Below are positions 22,386 to 33,356 of a stretch of DNA of 64,000 nt, one piece after another (position 1 is the stretch's first letter; each line of letters starts with the position of its first letter). The stretch comes from Saccharomyces paradoxus. Its lineage: Eukaryota > Ascomycota > Saccharomycetes > Saccharomycetales > Saccharomycetaceae. Below the pieces are notes generated by a model. It was not told the DNA's origin and ran no database searches. It saw only the letters and a list, made by a program, of their open reading frames with translations. The position numbers and the translations under genes are program-made. The stretch is from NCBI RefSeq assembly GCF_002079055.1, contig NC_047498.1:957299-1021298 (forward strand). The letters run 5' to 3'.

Positions 22386-23570
22386 ATGTCTGATATGCTT
22401 CCATTGGCTACGTATAGCCTGAATGTTGAACCATACTCCCCAACCCCAGCTTTAAACTTCGAAACGCCGGTTACCATTAGAATCACAATGGCGGCCATCG
22501 ACCCTGAGCCCTTTGACGATGACAAGAAGCCATCTACTTTAAGAATAATTAAAAGAAACCCCGAACTAGCTGACTATGAAAACGATGAAGACTACGAAGA
22601 GGATGAAAGCGACAGTGAGCAAGAAGCAGGTGTACCAAAAAAGAGTGAAAAAACAAAAAAAAGTAAGAGGGTTGAGCAAAGTGAATCAGAAGATTCCGAG
22701 GATGAAAGCGAAATCGATGATGAGTTCGAAGAATGTGTTCTTTTAACCCTATCTCCAAAAGGTCAATATCAACAAGCTTTGGATATTACCATTGCACCAG
22801 AGGAAGACGTTCAATTCGTTGTCACCGGTTCATACACTATCTCTCTAACCGGTAACTACGTCAAACATCCATTTGACACACCGCTAGAAGACAATTCTTC
22901 AGAATCAGACGAAGATGAAGAGGACTATTACAGTGAAGAAGAATCTTCCAATGGAGAAGAAGAGCAAGAAGAAGAGCAAGAAGAAGAGGACGATGAGGAA
23001 CTAAGCTCTGGTGATGACGATCTTGACGATTTAGTTGATGCTAGTGACATTGAGAGCCGTCTTGATGAATTAGTCGAAAAAGACAAAAAGAAGAAAAACA
23101 ACAAAAAGGATGGCAAGAGGAAACATGAAGGAGACGAGGAGGAAACTGCCAAACCTGCAGAGAAAAAACAAACGACCAAGAAAGACAAGAAAACAGAAAC
23201 AATTAAAGACTCGGAAGAAGGCAAACAAAAGCCGAAGACAAAGCTTCTAGAAGGTGGTATTATTATTGAGGATCGCGTCACAGGAAAGGGGCCACATGCC
23301 AAGAAGGGCACCAGAGTTGGAATGAGATATGTTGGTAAGTTGAAAAACGGGAAGGTTTTTGATAAAAATACAAAGGGTAAGCCTTTTGTTTTTAAGTTAG
23401 GCCAAGGTGAAGTAATTAAAGGATGGGATATCGGTGTTGCTGGTATGGCAGTCGGCGGTGAGCGTAGAATTGTCATTCCTGCCCCATATGCCTACGGTAA
23501 ACAAGCTTTGCCCGGCATTCCGGCTAACTCTGAATTGACATTTGATGTTAAATTAGTCTCCATGAAATAG
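22386..23570 (+). CDS. FPR4: Fpr4, nuclear FKBP-type prolyl isomerase / histone chaperone
   Basis: This 394-residue protein has about the same length as yeast Fpr4. It has an N-terminal nucleoplasmin-like domain ([20 protein letters not shown] onward) interrupted by acidic Glu/Asp/Ser tracts, a second acidic run at about residues 165-225, a Lys-rich region at about 230-285, and a C-terminal FKBP domain ([20 protein letters not shown] to the end). The FKBP pocket residues of the family ([20 protein letters not shown]) are present. Fpr4 isomerises prolines on histone H3 and acts at rDNA; Fpr3 is the paralogue. Acidic tract lengths differ from S. cerevisiae by small indels. Confidence 0.96.
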   Translation: MSDMLPLATYSLNVEPYSPTPALNFETPVTIRITMAAIDPEPFDDDKKPSTLRIIKRNPELADYENDEDYEEDESDSEQEAGVPKKSEKTKKSKRVEQSESEDSEDESEIDDEFEECVLLTLSPKGQYQQALDITIAPEEDVQFVVTGSYTISLTGNYVKHPFDTPLEDNSSESDEDEEDYYSEEESSNGEEEQEEEQEEEDDEELSSGDDDLDDLVDASDIESRLDELVEKDKKKKNNKKDGKRKHEGDEEETAKPAEKKQTTKKDKKTETIKDSEEGKQKPKTKLLEGGIIIEDRVTGKGPHAKKGTRVGMRYVGKLKNGKVFDKNTKGKPFVFKLGQGEVIKGWDIGVAGMAVGGERRIVIPAPYAYGKQALPGIPANSELTFDVKLVSMK

Positions 23571-24179
23571 GATCCTTAATGCATATTTATTGATATAAGT
23601 ATCTATAAAGCTATATACAATTATCTCTACTTCCATTATTAATATTATTTTTCAATCCCAATGCACTTTTTATTATGTAAAAAACCTGTTTTTTGCGTGC
23701 TATTTTGTGATATAGCCGCCCAGCTACTTGTCTATGCATATTTATACTGAGAGTATTAACACAGTTATCAGAACGCCCCCAACTAATTTGTGGGCGTTTT
23801 AAATCAAAGGAAATCGTCGTTTCAAAAATAGCTTAGCAATATGTATGGTTATTGTCATATATACTTATACAATATATTAACCATTGATCGTTAGAAACGA
23901 ACGCATTGTTTTGTTGAATCCCTTTCGACAGCGCGACAAAAGTTAGTCGAGAACAATAAGATGCTGCGTTCAAGGGTTGTCAGATATCAAAAGATCACTT
24001 TTGCTATCACCTCAAGAACCTACTGCTGCAGATACACCTCAAAGAGGTGCACCACCAAAGGGAATATTTTGTACGAGCAAGTTATAGTAAGATACTTCCG
24101 TGAGGAACCAATCCGACTTACTTCTCCTAACCGCGTTCTTTTCAAATAAGCTCAACAAGATTCCCACATATAACCTCAG
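23571..24179. other. FPR4-HMG2 intergenic region
   Basis: This spacer of about 610 bp contains a 7-bp-stem inverted repeat (AACGCCC at 23772-23778, GGGCGTT at 23792-23798) and a 62-codon upstream ORF (23961-24149) ahead of HMG2. The inverted repeat may be a regulatory dyad or an RNA hairpin. No other feature was seen. Confidence 0.5.
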
Positions 24180-27100
24180 ATGTCGCTTCCCTTAAAAACT
24201 ATAATACATCTGGTAAAGCCCTTTGCTTGCACTGCTAGGTTTAGTGCGAGGTACCCAATCCATGTTATTGTTGTTGCTGTTTTATTAAGCGCCGCTGCCT
24301 ATCTATCAGTAACACAATCTTATCTTAACGAATGGAAGCTGGACTCTAACCAGTATTCCACGTACTTAAGCATCAAGCCGGATGAACTGTTTGAAAAATG
24401 CACACACTATTATAGGTCTCCTGTGTCCGACACGTGGAAGCTGCTCAGTTCTAAGGAAGCCGCCGATATTTATACCCCTTTTCATTATTATTTGTCCACT
24501 ATAAGTTTTCAAAGTAAGGACAATTCAACGACTTTGCCTTCCCTTGATGATGTTATTTATAGCGTTGATCATACTCGATACTTATTAAGTGAGGAGCCAA
24601 AGATACAAACCGAACTGGTGTCTGAGAACGGAACGAAATGGAGATTGAGAAACAATAGCAATTTTATTTTGGACCTGCATAATATTTACAGAAATATGGT
24701 CAAGCAATTTTCCAATAAAACCAGCGAATTTGATCAATTTGATTTGTTTATCATCCTGGCTGCTTACTTTACTCTTTTTTATACTCTCTGTTGCCTGTTT
24801 AATGACATGAGAAAAATCGGATCAAAATTTTGGTTAAGCTTTTCCGCTCTTTCAAACTCTGCATGTGCATTATATTTATCATTGTACACAACCCACAGTT
24901 TGTTGAAGAAACCAGCTTCCTTATTAAGTTTGATCATTGGACTACCATTTATTGTAGTAATTATTGGCTTTAAGCATAAAGTTCGACTTGCGGCATTCTC
25001 ATTACAAAAATTCCACAGAATCAGTATTGACAAGAAAATAACGGTAAGCAACATTATTTATGAGGCAATGTTCCAAGAAGGCTCCTACTTAATCCGTGAC
25101 TACTTATTTTATATTAGCTCCTTTGTTAGCTGCGCTATTTATGCTAGGCATCTACCCGGGTTGGTTAATTTCTGTATTTTGTCAACTTTTATGTTAATTT
25201 TCGACTTGATTTTATCTGCCACTTTCTATTCTGCCATATTGTCTATGAAACTGGAAATTAATATCATTCACAGATCGACCCTCATCAGACAGACTTTGGA
25301 AGAAGACGGCGTTGTTCCAACTACAGCCGATATTATATATAAGGACGAAACGGCTTCAGAACCACATTTTTTAAGATCCAATGTGGCTATACTTTTAGGA
25401 AAAGCATCAGTTATTGGTCTCCTACTATTGATCAACCTTTATGTGTTTACAGATAAGTTAAATGCCACAATACTAAACACAGTGTATTTTGACTCTACAA
25501 TTTACTCGTTACCAAATTTCATCAATTATAAAGATATTGGCAACCTCAGTAATCAGGTGATCATTTCCGTTTTGCCAAAACAATACTATACTCCACTGAA
25601 AAAATACCATCAAATTGAAGATTCTGTGCTACTTATCATTGACTCTGTTAGCAATGCTATTCGGGACCAGTTTATCAGCAAATTACTTTTTTTTGCATTT
25701 GCAGTTAGTATTTCCATTAATGTTTATTTACTGAATGCTGCGAAAATTCACACAGGATACATGAACTTTCAGCCACAGTCGAAGAAGATCGATGATCTTG
25801 TTGTCGTGCAAAAATCGGCAACAATTGAGTTTTCAGAAACTCAAAGTGTGCCTGCTTCTTCAGGCCTAGAAACCTCAGTGACGGCGAGAGATATAGCGAT
25901 CTCCGAAGAAATTCAGAATAACGAATGTGTGTATGCTTTAAGTTTCCAGGACGAGCCTATCCGTCCTTTATCGAATTTAGTGGAACTTATGGACAAGGAA
26001 CAATTAAAAAACATGAATAATACAGAGGTTTCTGATCTTGTGGTCAACGGTAAGCTGCCATTATATTCTCTAGAAAAAAAATTAGAGGACACTACTCGTG
26101 CTGTTTTAGTTAGGAGGAAGGCACTTTCAGCTTTGGCTGAGTCACCAATTTTAGTTTCCGAAAAACTGCCCTTCAGAAACTACGATTATGATCGCGTATT
26201 TGGTGCTTGCTGTGAGAACGTCATTGGGTATATGCCTATACCGGTTGGTGTAATTGGTCCATTGATTATCGATGGAACATCTTATCATATTCCAATGGCT
26301 ACTACTGAAGGTTGCTTAGTGGCGTCGGCTATGCGTGGTTGTAAAGCCATAAATGCTGGTGGTGGTGCAACAACTGTTTTAACTAAGGATGGTATGACAA
26401 GAGGTCCAGTAGTCCGTTTCCCTACTTTAAAGAGATCCGGTGCTTGCAAGATATGGCTAGACTCAGAAGAGGGACAAAACGCCATTAAGAAGGCTTTTAA
26501 TTCTACATCAAGATTTGCCCGTTTGCAACATATTCAAACTTGTCTAGCAGGCGACTTGCTTTTCATGAGATTTAGAACAACTACTGGTGATGCGATGGGT
26601 ATGAATATGATATCCAAAGGTGTCGAATACTCATTAAAGCAAATGGTAGAAGAGTACGGCTGGGAAGATATGGAAGTTGTCTCCGTATCCGGTAACTATT
26701 GTACCGATAAAAAACCTGCCGCAATCAACTGGATCGAAGGTCGTGGTAAAAGTGTCGTAGCTGAAGCTACTATTCCTGGTGATGTTGTCAAAAGTGTTTT
26801 AAAGAGCGATGTTGCTGCTTTGGTCGAATTAAATATATCTAAGAACTTGGTTGGATCTGCAATGGCTGGATCTGTTGGTGGTTTCAATGCGCATGCAGCT
26901 AATTTGGTCACCGCACTTTTCTTGGCATTGGGCCAAGATCCCGCACAGAACGTAGAAAGTTCGAACTGTATAACTTTGATGAAGGAAGTTGATGGAGATT
27001 TAAGGATTTCCGTTTCTATGCCATCTATCGAAGTGGGTACGATCGGTGGGGGTACAGTTTTAGAGCCTCAGGGTGCCATGCTTGATCTTCTCGGGGTTCG

Positions 27101-27299
27101 TGGTCCTCACCCTACTGAACCTGGAGCAAATGCTAGGCAATTAGCTAGAATAATCGCGTGTGCTGTCTTGGCTGGTGAATTGTCTCTGTGCTCCGCACTT
27201 GCTGCTGGTCACCTAGTACAAAGCCATATGACTCACAATCGTAAAACAAACAGAGCCAATGAATCCCCACAACCTAGTAACGGAGGCCCTCCCTCATAA
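24180..27299 (+). CDS. HMG2: HMG-CoA reductase isozyme 2
   Basis: This 1039-residue ER membrane enzyme produces mevalonate for sterol synthesis. The N-terminal half is polytopic with the sterol-sensing region (about residues 190-350) that governs regulated HRD degradation in yeast Hmg2. The linker is at about 520-620. The catalytic domain shows [71 protein letters not shown] and the C-terminal His in [10 protein letters not shown], so all catalytic positions are present. The C-terminus ends NGGPPS, about six residues short of S. cerevisiae as I remember it. The ATG at 24180 gives [20 protein letters not shown]. It is immediately upstream of LEU3. Confidence 0.97.
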   Translation: MSLPLKTIIHLVKPFACTARFSARYPIHVIVVAVLLSAAAYLSVTQSYLNEWKLDSNQYSTYLSIKPDELFEKCTHYYRSPVSDTWKLLSSKEAADIYTPFHYYLSTISFQSKDNSTTLPSLDDVIYSVDHTRYLLSEEPKIQTELVSENGTKWRLRNNSNFILDLHNIYRNMVKQFSNKTSEFDQFDLFIILAAYFTLFYTLCCLFNDMRKIGSKFWLSFSALSNSACALYLSLYTTHSLLKKPASLLSLIIGLPFIVVIIGFKHKVRLAAFSLQKFHRISIDKKITVSNIIYEAMFQEGSYLIRDYLFYISSFVSCAIYARHLPGLVNFCILSTFMLIFDLILSATFYSAILSMKLEINIIHRSTLIRQTLEEDGVVPTTADIIYKDETASEPHFLRSNVAILLGKASVIGLLLLINLYVFTDKLNATILNTVYFDSTIYSLPNFINYKDIGNLSNQVIISVLPKQYYTPLKKYHQIEDSVLLIIDSVSNAIRDQFISKLLFFAFAVSISINVYLLNAAKIHTGYMNFQPQSKKIDDLVVVQKSATIEFSETQSVPASSGLETSVTARDIAISEEIQNNECVYALSFQDEPIRPLSNLVELMDKEQLKNMNNTEVSDLVVNGKLPLYSLEKKLEDTTRAVLVRRKALSALAESPILVSEKLPFRNYDYDRVFGACCENVIGYMPIPVGVIGPLIIDGTSYHIPMATTEGCLVASAMRGCKAINAGGGATTVLTKDGMTRGPVVRFPTLKRSGACKIWLDSEEGQNAIKKAFNSTSRFARLQHIQTCLAGDLLFMRFRTTTGDAMGMNMISKGVEYSLKQMVEEYGWEDMEVVSVSGNYCTDKKPAAINWIEGRGKSVVAEATIPGDVVKSVLKSDVAALVELNISKNLVGSAMAGSVGGFNAHAANLVTALFLALGQDPAQNVESSNCITLMKEVDGDLRISVSMPSIEVGTIGGGTVLEPQGAMLDLLGVRGPHPTEPGANARQLARIIACAVLAGELSLCSALAAGHLVQSHMTHNRKTNRANESPQPSNGGPPS

Positions 27300-27645
27300 A
27301 ACCTCAGCATTATTATAACTCTTGTAGTTTACATGGTGATATTTTATATCTTTGTATTGTCTAGCTATTCTAAATCATCTGCATGTAATAACAAGTTAAT
27401 CAAAATGACTCGCTACGTCAAACTTCTCTTCGATCAGATGCCGCCTAATCTACCACCTAACAATGCGCTTTTTCAAAGTTTTTCAAAGCAAAAAATGAAA
27501 AGTAATGAGCACAACAATAGAAGAGTATCATGATATATAAGATTACCAAAGTAGGTTGCAAGAGCTGTCCGCGATTTGAGGAACCTTTAAATTACCTCAA
27601 GTAAAAATTGCTCAATAACGTTATTACAAATACTTTTTTTCAATT
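27300..27645. other. HMG2-LEU3 intergenic region
   Basis: This 346-bp spacer includes a Gcn4-type TGACTC at 27406-27411, about 240 bp upstream of LEU3, a gene known to respond to general amino-acid control. No Leu3-type CCGGNNCCGG site was seen. Confidence 0.5.
27406..27411 (+). promoter_or_regulatory. Gcn4 half-site upstream of LEU3
   Basis: TGACTC is the Gcn4 core. LEU3 expression is reported to depend partly on Gcn4. The match lacks the final A of TGACTCA. Confidence 0.45.
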
Positions 27646-30309
27646 ATGGAAGGAAGATCAGATTCTGTAGCGACTTCACAGTCAGGAAGTGAAATGAGCC
27701 ACAGTGAAACTAGGAACAGGGCTGGGATGAATTCTAGAAAAAGGAAATTTGCCTGTGTGGAATGTCGGCAACAGAAGTCAAAATGTGATGCTCACGAAAG
27801 AGCTCCGGAACCATGCACTAAATGTGCTAAAAAGAATGTCCCATGCATATTAAAGCGAGATTTCAGAAGAACTTATAAAAGAGCAAGGAATGAAGCTATT
27901 GAAAAAAGATTCAAGGAACTCACCAGAACTTTGACAAATTTAACTTCAGATGAGATTTTGAAGAAAATTGAAGAGGAACAAGAGATTGTTTTGGATAATA
28001 GTAACTTCACAAAGGAAAAAGTAAAACAACTCAGGAAGAGTGCATTTGAGTCGGCAGACATAGAACCGAGGTCGTGCAAGACACTTCGGGCGGAACCTAT
28101 TGCTTATAGTACCAACAGAAAACATACGGATTCTTCTCCTTTAACGCTCTTAAGCTCGACAAACTTCGACCCTGTGCATCCAATGAACGTTATGACAGAA
28201 GAACAACTAAAGTGCTTACCGAAAAGTCTGGGTGATGTATACTTGTCAAGCAGCGATATTGCTGAGCTGTTTCAAGAATTTGCGACAAAATATCACCAAT
28301 TTTTACCAGTAGTTGACCTTTCAAAAGGAGCAGAGCGAATCTATCACTTATCTCCTTGCTTATTCTGGGTCATCCTACTCATTGGTTTAAGGCGAAAATT
28401 TGGGGCTACGGACTTGATGACTCGATTGTCAGTGTTGGTAAAGTCCGTTTTATCGGAAATAACCATATCTCCAATCATTCGATATACTCCATCAGATAAG
28501 GACGAACCCGTTTTAAACGTAGCATCCGTATACTCCGTGCAAGCATTTCTTCTATACACTTTCTGGCCTCCTTTGACCTCTTCGTTAAGCGCTGACACTT
28601 CGTGGAATACCATAGGAACAGCAATGTTCCAAGCACTGCGGGTAGGGCTGAATTGTGCAGGTTTTTCGAAAGAGTATGCTTCGGCAAATTCAGAATTAGT
28701 TAACGAGCAAATACGAACTTGGATTTGTTGCAATGTTGTATCCCAAACAGTGGCGTCATCATTTGGGTTCCCAGCTTATGTTTCCTTTGATTATCTAGTA
28801 ATCAGCTCTATCAGAATGCCCAGTACAAAAAACCAAGCAGATATACCCAATGAACTAAGGCAGATGGCTCAAATTGCCAGATTTGAGAACCAAATCGTAA
28901 ACACAATGAACTCCACCCCAGCTAGTGCAACGGGGATGGTAAGTCAGGAGGAAAAGCAGCCCTTGTTGCACGTCCTTAATCAACAACTAAGCCAACTAGA
29001 GATTAGTCTTGAAGAGAATAGCTTAGATGATATCCGAAAATTTTTGTTACTAGTGGCCAAAGTTCACTTATTAACCTATTATTTCACGGACGTTACCTCT
29101 CCAAATTCTGGAAAATCAAATGGCAATATTTATGAGGGATCGTATTCTGTTATGGAACTCGATACGAGTTTTGAAACGAAGCGTGGATTGGTGAAAGTTT
29201 ATAATGCCGCAGTAAACTTTCTTATACACGCCAATAGCATGTGGGAACATGACCCTACTATCATTAAGTACTTTCCAGGTTTGTTTGTCTTGAATATATG
29301 GCAGTCTGCCTGTATTATTAGTAAACTCATACATTCATCACTTCACTCAATGCTAGATATTAACTCAGGTAAAAAAGCTTATAACAACGCAATTTCGTTA
29401 ACGTTTAATGCCTCAGTTTTAAAATATGATATGGCATACAGATCGTCCGGAATAATGCGAAGCATATGGAGTTTATTTGCAAATATGTATGATGCGTGGA
29501 AAAACGATCAAAAGGAAGGCGGAGGCAGATTAGAAAATGATTTCAATTTGGGCATTACCATAAAGTCTAGAATGTCGGTGAACGTCTTTTTTGATTGCTT
29601 ATATATCCTAAAGGAGAAATGTGGTATGGCTAAACTAGAAAGAGAGACAAAGGTTTCTACAGCTTATAATGTCGATGAGGAGGAAGAGGAAGATGAAGAT
29701 GAGGAGGGAGAAGAAGAAGAAGAAGAAGAAGAAGAAGAGCTGAGCGGTAAAGTTCCAGAAAATATGGATAATCAGCAACTAAGGACAAGGAAATTTACCA
29801 ATGTAAGGCACCCGGAAAAGAAAGCAAGAAGAATAATTGAAACAATTCCACTAGACCCAAATCCAATAAATGCAGGTTCTACCAGTAGTGGAAGCTCATT
29901 AACAACTCCAAATAGTCAAGTGGCGAACAATATATCATATAGAGGAATCCTTACTAAAATGTCACCTAGGGAGCAGCTGAAGCACGCAAATTTAGATTCT
30001 AGTACTTCCACAGATATTAAGGACAATGAAGTTATCAATGAGCCTTTGCCAATAGAGACGAATGCTGAACATCTGGCAAACCAACCGCCTCTTCCAATAA
30101 CACAAATGCAAGAAAACACACAGTCAGCGACACAAACCAACTCTTCTCTGTTGGAAACGTATCCTATGGTTCAATCAAACCCTGTTACAACTGCAATTAA
30201 AGAATCACCCAATTCCATCATGGCTAGTTGGGATAACTGGGAATCTGATATGGTCTGGAGAGATGTTGATATTTTAATGAATGAATTTGCGTTCAATCCT
30301 AAGGTTTAA
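27646..30309 (+). CDS. LEU3: Leu3, Zn2Cys6 transcription factor of branched-chain amino-acid genes
   Basis: This 887-residue protein (886 in S. cerevisiae) activates or represses LEU1, LEU2, LEU4, ILV genes and others at CCGGNNCCGG sites, switching on the metabolite alpha-isopropylmalate. The Zn2Cys6 cluster has Cys37, 40, 47, 57, 60 and 67, followed by a linker and short coiled coil. The large middle region is regulatory. An acidic run of about 25 Glu/Asp residues at about 677-702 is encoded by near-pure GAA/GAG repeats, and the acidic C-terminal activation segment ends NEFAFNPKV. The start is the ATG at 27646 (MEGRSDSVATSQSGSEMSHS). Confidence 0.96.
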   Translation: MEGRSDSVATSQSGSEMSHSETRNRAGMNSRKRKFACVECRQQKSKCDAHERAPEPCTKCAKKNVPCILKRDFRRTYKRARNEAIEKRFKELTRTLTNLTSDEILKKIEEEQEIVLDNSNFTKEKVKQLRKSAFESADIEPRSCKTLRAEPIAYSTNRKHTDSSPLTLLSSTNFDPVHPMNVMTEEQLKCLPKSLGDVYLSSSDIAELFQEFATKYHQFLPVVDLSKGAERIYHLSPCLFWVILLIGLRRKFGATDLMTRLSVLVKSVLSEITISPIIRYTPSDKDEPVLNVASVYSVQAFLLYTFWPPLTSSLSADTSWNTIGTAMFQALRVGLNCAGFSKEYASANSELVNEQIRTWICCNVVSQTVASSFGFPAYVSFDYLVISSIRMPSTKNQADIPNELRQMAQIARFENQIVNTMNSTPASATGMVSQEEKQPLLHVLNQQLSQLEISLEENSLDDIRKFLLLVAKVHLLTYYFTDVTSPNSGKSNGNIYEGSYSVMELDTSFETKRGLVKVYNAAVNFLIHANSMWEHDPTIIKYFPGLFVLNIWQSACIISKLIHSSLHSMLDINSGKKAYNNAISLTFNASVLKYDMAYRSSGIMRSIWSLFANMYDAWKNDQKEGGGRLENDFNLGITIKSRMSVNVFFDCLYILKEKCGMAKLERETKVSTAYNVDEEEEEDEDEEGEEEEEEEEEELSGKVPENMDNQQLRTRKFTNVRHPEKKARRIIETIPLDPNPINAGSTSSGSSLTTPNSQVANNISYRGILTKMSPREQLKHANLDSSTSTDIKDNEVINEPLPIETNAEHLANQPPLPITQMQENTQSATQTNSSLLETYPMVQSNPVTTAIKESPNSIMASWDNWESDMVWRDVDILMNEFAFNPKV
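29680..29742. repeat. GAA/GAG repeat in LEU3
   Basis: An imperfect triplet repeat encodes the acidic run in Leu3. It is likely to vary in length between strains. Confidence 0.75.
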
Positions 30310-30834
30310 AGTCTTTGCCTCATTTACGTAATGTTTACCCTCGAAGAATTGTTATATAATGCGGTGCTACAAGGGAGGCTAAATAATTTCCTGTATACGT
30401 TTATATTTCTTCCATTTGCGCACACTATTATTTGTCCTCAAATAACTCAGCTGAAAAAAGTGTAAAAAAGGCTGTGTTATGATATATATGCTCAAATGTT
30501 TTTGATCTTCGAAGGGAGTAATAAAAAATTTCCTAGATGGACTTAAATCACCAGCCAGCGCCCTTCATAACAGGTTTATGATAGGTTGAATGCGTTAGTG
30601 CTTTCTTATTTATACATCAAGAATAAAAATTATATTAGATAACCGATGATTTTGTTTAATCATACTACCGTTGATCCTTATGAATATAAAACTCACGCCT
30701 TCGCTTATTTTATGCATAACATTTACAACAGCCCACATGGGTATCAAGATATTATTAAGTTAGGTAAATTAAAGAAAAAAAGAAGGCCGTTCATGCGCTT
30801 GTACGTGAAAATGAGTAGAACTCTCACAATAAGA
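30310..30834. other. Convergent LEU3-SST2 spacer
   Basis: This 525-bp AT-rich convergent spacer contains poly(A)-type TA signals and a short ORF running into the SST2 3' end that looks like chance. No RNA gene was recognised. Confidence 0.4.
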
Positions 30835-32931
30835 TTAGCATTTTTCTTGGATTTCTAGTAAAGCGCTGGCATCTTTGTATACGTCTGACTGGGTAAATTT
30901 TTGAAAGGAATCGTTGTTCATCAGCCTATACATTTCATTACTGACGATCTCGAAAAGGGGATATAATTTCCTAAGGACCTTCAAAGTTGCTGGTAATGAA
31001 CCATACGATCTGGTACTATTTTGGGTATCGTCGGTGCCATACTGTACAATTGTATGAGGATTTTCTACCGATGAATTGGTAGAATGTGCTTCTGCCAGAG
31101 TTAGCGGGGCAGGTTTATATTCTTTTAATTGTTGTTTGGATCCTTGCTTTTTAAATAGACAGTTTTCATTTGAAAGAGTCCTCGAAGGTTTGAGAATGAC
31201 TTCCGGAGGTTCATCCAACGTGTTACCGTCCGTTGAACCGATTAATGAAGCTTTTGATTCCGCGCATTCAAGCAATGAATCATCTAGACTAGTAGGAAAC
31301 TGTTCTGATAATGGAGAATGTGGGTGTAGCATAATGTCAGAAATGTTCTGACGCAAGTTGTGATGGATATTTAACTGATATGGTGATCCTATCATGATAT
31401 AGGACGAGTAAATGTGATACGCCATTTCAAGGCACTCGTTGGCCTGTTTCATCAAAGCTGAATCAATAGTTTTTACAATATTGTTTTTTGAACAACCGAT
31501 ATTAATTTTTTTATTACAATGCTTAGAATCTATCAATTTCTTCAGGATTGTCATTTTCTTTAAGAATCTCTTAATTTCGATAAATACGTCCAGGTTTTCT
31601 ACGCAAAATTCTTTTTCCAGATGGCGTCTGAATAAATATCTCATACCTGGGTCATTTAACACATAGTCCAGTTTATTTAGATTACTCGAAGAGATAAGTA
31701 TGTCTTGGGAAAAACCTTCGCTCTCATCCAGTGTCCTTTTTTCATCACGAACAGTCATGTGACACTTTGATGTAAAATCTAGATCTATTGTGCTACCATT
31801 TGGTGCTCGAACGTTATTGCTCTTACAACCTGTCCAAGAAACCAAATCCCAACCACGTTTGGACAAGGTAAAAAATGAAGATCTGCTGATTTGAAACTTT
31901 TTCTTGTCAGTGCGTGATGGTTGTAAAAGAACTGGTACAACCAGCCCCATTTTTAAAAATAAAGCTGCCAAAGAGACCGCTTCTTTAACGTGCATTATAT
32001 CAGTGCAATCCATTATCCACTGCCATATAGCTTTTGTTGTAAAAGTGTACTTAATCGTAATTTTTTTGGAAGTGCCAAAGGCTTTATCCTCAAACAACCT
32101 AATTCCTGCATCGGAAACATAGTATTGCGTGTGAGACTCGGAATCTGGATTCGTAAAGAACCGATGAGCTAATGGTGATACCCTTTCTGAGTCATTGATA
32201 TCAATATTTTCAATCTGAGCTTGCCATCCTTGCTCTGGCTTAGATTTCTCAAAAGTAAATGTATCATCATTATTGGTGTATTCTAACAACGAAGATAGGC
32301 AAGGTAATGGATCATCGGCATTTGTTGGGGACCAAACATTGGGCTTGGCACCCATCATTTTGATGAAAAGTATATGGATCAAATAATCACTATGAATAAT
32401 TGAATCCGTAACGGAGCTTCTCTCAAAAGAAAAAAGTTTCATAGAGTTAAACGATGACAAAAGAATATCAGGCATTTTTTTCAACCCAATATCTCTAACG
32501 TACTTTTGTAAAACAGCGACCCCCTTAGGTGTCGGTTGAAAAAGAACTTTCTCCTTAGGCTCGCCACGAGTTCTGTCCTGTGGTGTATGTAGTAGCTTAG
32601 AAGACATGAATAATGTAAGAAGGTGACGGGCCAAACCGGGTTTAATATTGTATGAAACATTAATGCAAGTTGTGTTCATATCCACTTTTAGTTCCAACTG
32701 ACCCATTGCTTTAATAGCTTCCTGATATGTGAAGCTAAAGTGGAAGTGTTTAGTAAATGGTGTTAATAAGAACGATTTGGTATCACTGTTGTTCTTTTTC
32801 TCTTTCAAATCTAAACAAATAAGAAAAATGGAATATACGGTCTTTAAATCATTGGTAAAAATCAGTCCATTCGGCGTTCTGCTAAAATTTTTTGAAGACA
32901 ATTCATGCAACGTCCTGTTTTTATCCACCAT
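30835..32931 (-). CDS. SST2: Sst2, RGS GTPase-activating protein for Gpa1
   Basis: This 698-residue protein is equal in length to yeast Sst2. It begins MVDKNRTLHELSSKNFSRTP and ends ALLEIQEKC. Tandem DEP-type regions occupy about residues 50-360; these tether Sst2 to the pheromone receptor tail. The RGS domain lies at about 420-690, split by a long Ser-rich insert, with DYVLNDPGMRYLFRRHLEKE at its start and MYRLMNNDSFQKFTQSD near its end. It accelerates GTP hydrolysis on Gpa1 to desensitise pheromone signalling. Substitutions relative to S. cerevisiae cluster in the RGS insert. Ste12-type elements lie upstream. Confidence 0.95.
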   Translation of the reverse strand: MVDKNRTLHELSSKNFSRTPNGLIFTNDLKTVYSIFLICLDLKEKKNNSDTKSFLLTPFTKHFHFSFTYQEAIKAMGQLELKVDMNTTCINVSYNIKPGLARHLLTLFMSSKLLHTPQDRTRGEPKEKVLFQPTPKGVAVLQKYVRDIGLKKMPDILLSSFNSMKLFSFERSSVTDSIIHSDYLIHILFIKMMGAKPNVWSPTNADDPLPCLSSLLEYTNNDDTFTFEKSKPEQGWQAQIENIDINDSERVSPLAHRFFTNPDSESHTQYYVSDAGIRLFEDKAFGTSKKITIKYTFTTKAIWQWIMDCTDIMHVKEAVSLAALFLKMGLVVPVLLQPSRTDKKKFQISRSSFFTLSKRGWDLVSWTGCKSNNVRAPNGSTIDLDFTSKCHMTVRDEKRTLDESEGFSQDILISSSNLNKLDYVLNDPGMRYLFRRHLEKEFCVENLDVFIEIKRFLKKMTILKKLIDSKHCNKKINIGCSKNNIVKTIDSALMKQANECLEMAYHIYSSYIMIGSPYQLNIHHNLRQNISDIMLHPHSPLSEQFPTSLDDSLLECAESKASLIGSTDGNTLDEPPEVILKPSRTLSNENCLFKKQGSKQQLKEYKPAPLTLAEAHSTNSSVENPHTIVQYGTDDTQNSTRSYGSLPATLKVLRKLYPLFEIVSNEMYRLMNNDSFQKFTQSDVYKDASALLEIQEKC

Positions 32932-33356
32932 TTCAGAACTATTTTTTAATCACTATATTGGACCTATGTCACTTCAGATAGGCCGCACAAAATCTGGAAG
33001 CAACGTACAAAAGTCATATCTCCCAAGTTTAAAGACGATGACAGATAAAGAAAGAATTAACATAATGGTTAACTCACTGGTATAAATATAACAGGCCACA
33101 CAACATTTTTGCATGCATCAGTAACCAAATTCAGGTCTTAGCGAAAAAATGCAGTGTTGAGATCATTGTTTCAAAATTAGATATTATGAAACGTTCAACA
33201 TCCAGACATCCCATAATTAATGAAAATATTTCAGTAAAACTTTGCATGCTTTAAGGCGCTAATTTTAATACAGACAACAGAAATAATTCAACTTGGACAT
33301 TTTCGGAAGAATAATGATTGTTTTCAGTCTTCTACCCCTCCAGAAAATTTTGACAA
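32932..33356. other. SST2 promoter / RIF2 3' region
   Basis: This 425-bp spacer separates two minus-strand genes. It contains a pheromone-response element pair at 33167-33193 and otherwise AT-rich sequence. Confidence 0.5.
33167..33193. promoter_or_regulatory. Inverted pheromone response elements (Ste12) of SST2
   Basis: TGTTTCA at 33167-33173 is a perfect TGAAACA PRE on the minus strand, and ATGAAACG at 33186-33193 is a one-mismatch copy in the opposite orientation. They lie about 240-260 bp upstream of the SST2 ATG. SST2 is known to be pheromone-induced. Confidence 0.65.

Noticed and set aside
22928-23476. A 182-codon minus-strand ORF in FPR4
   Set aside because: It mirrors the acidic and Lys-rich repeats of FPR4, giving Ser/Phe-rich antisense frames.
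27333-27533. A 66-codon ORF between HMG2 and LEU3
   Set aside because: It has no recognisable features; it contains the Gcn4-type site and probably lies within the LEU3 promoter.
30646-30858. A 70-codon ORF between LEU3 and SST2
   Set aside because: It overlaps the SST2 3' end on the other strand and is not recognised.
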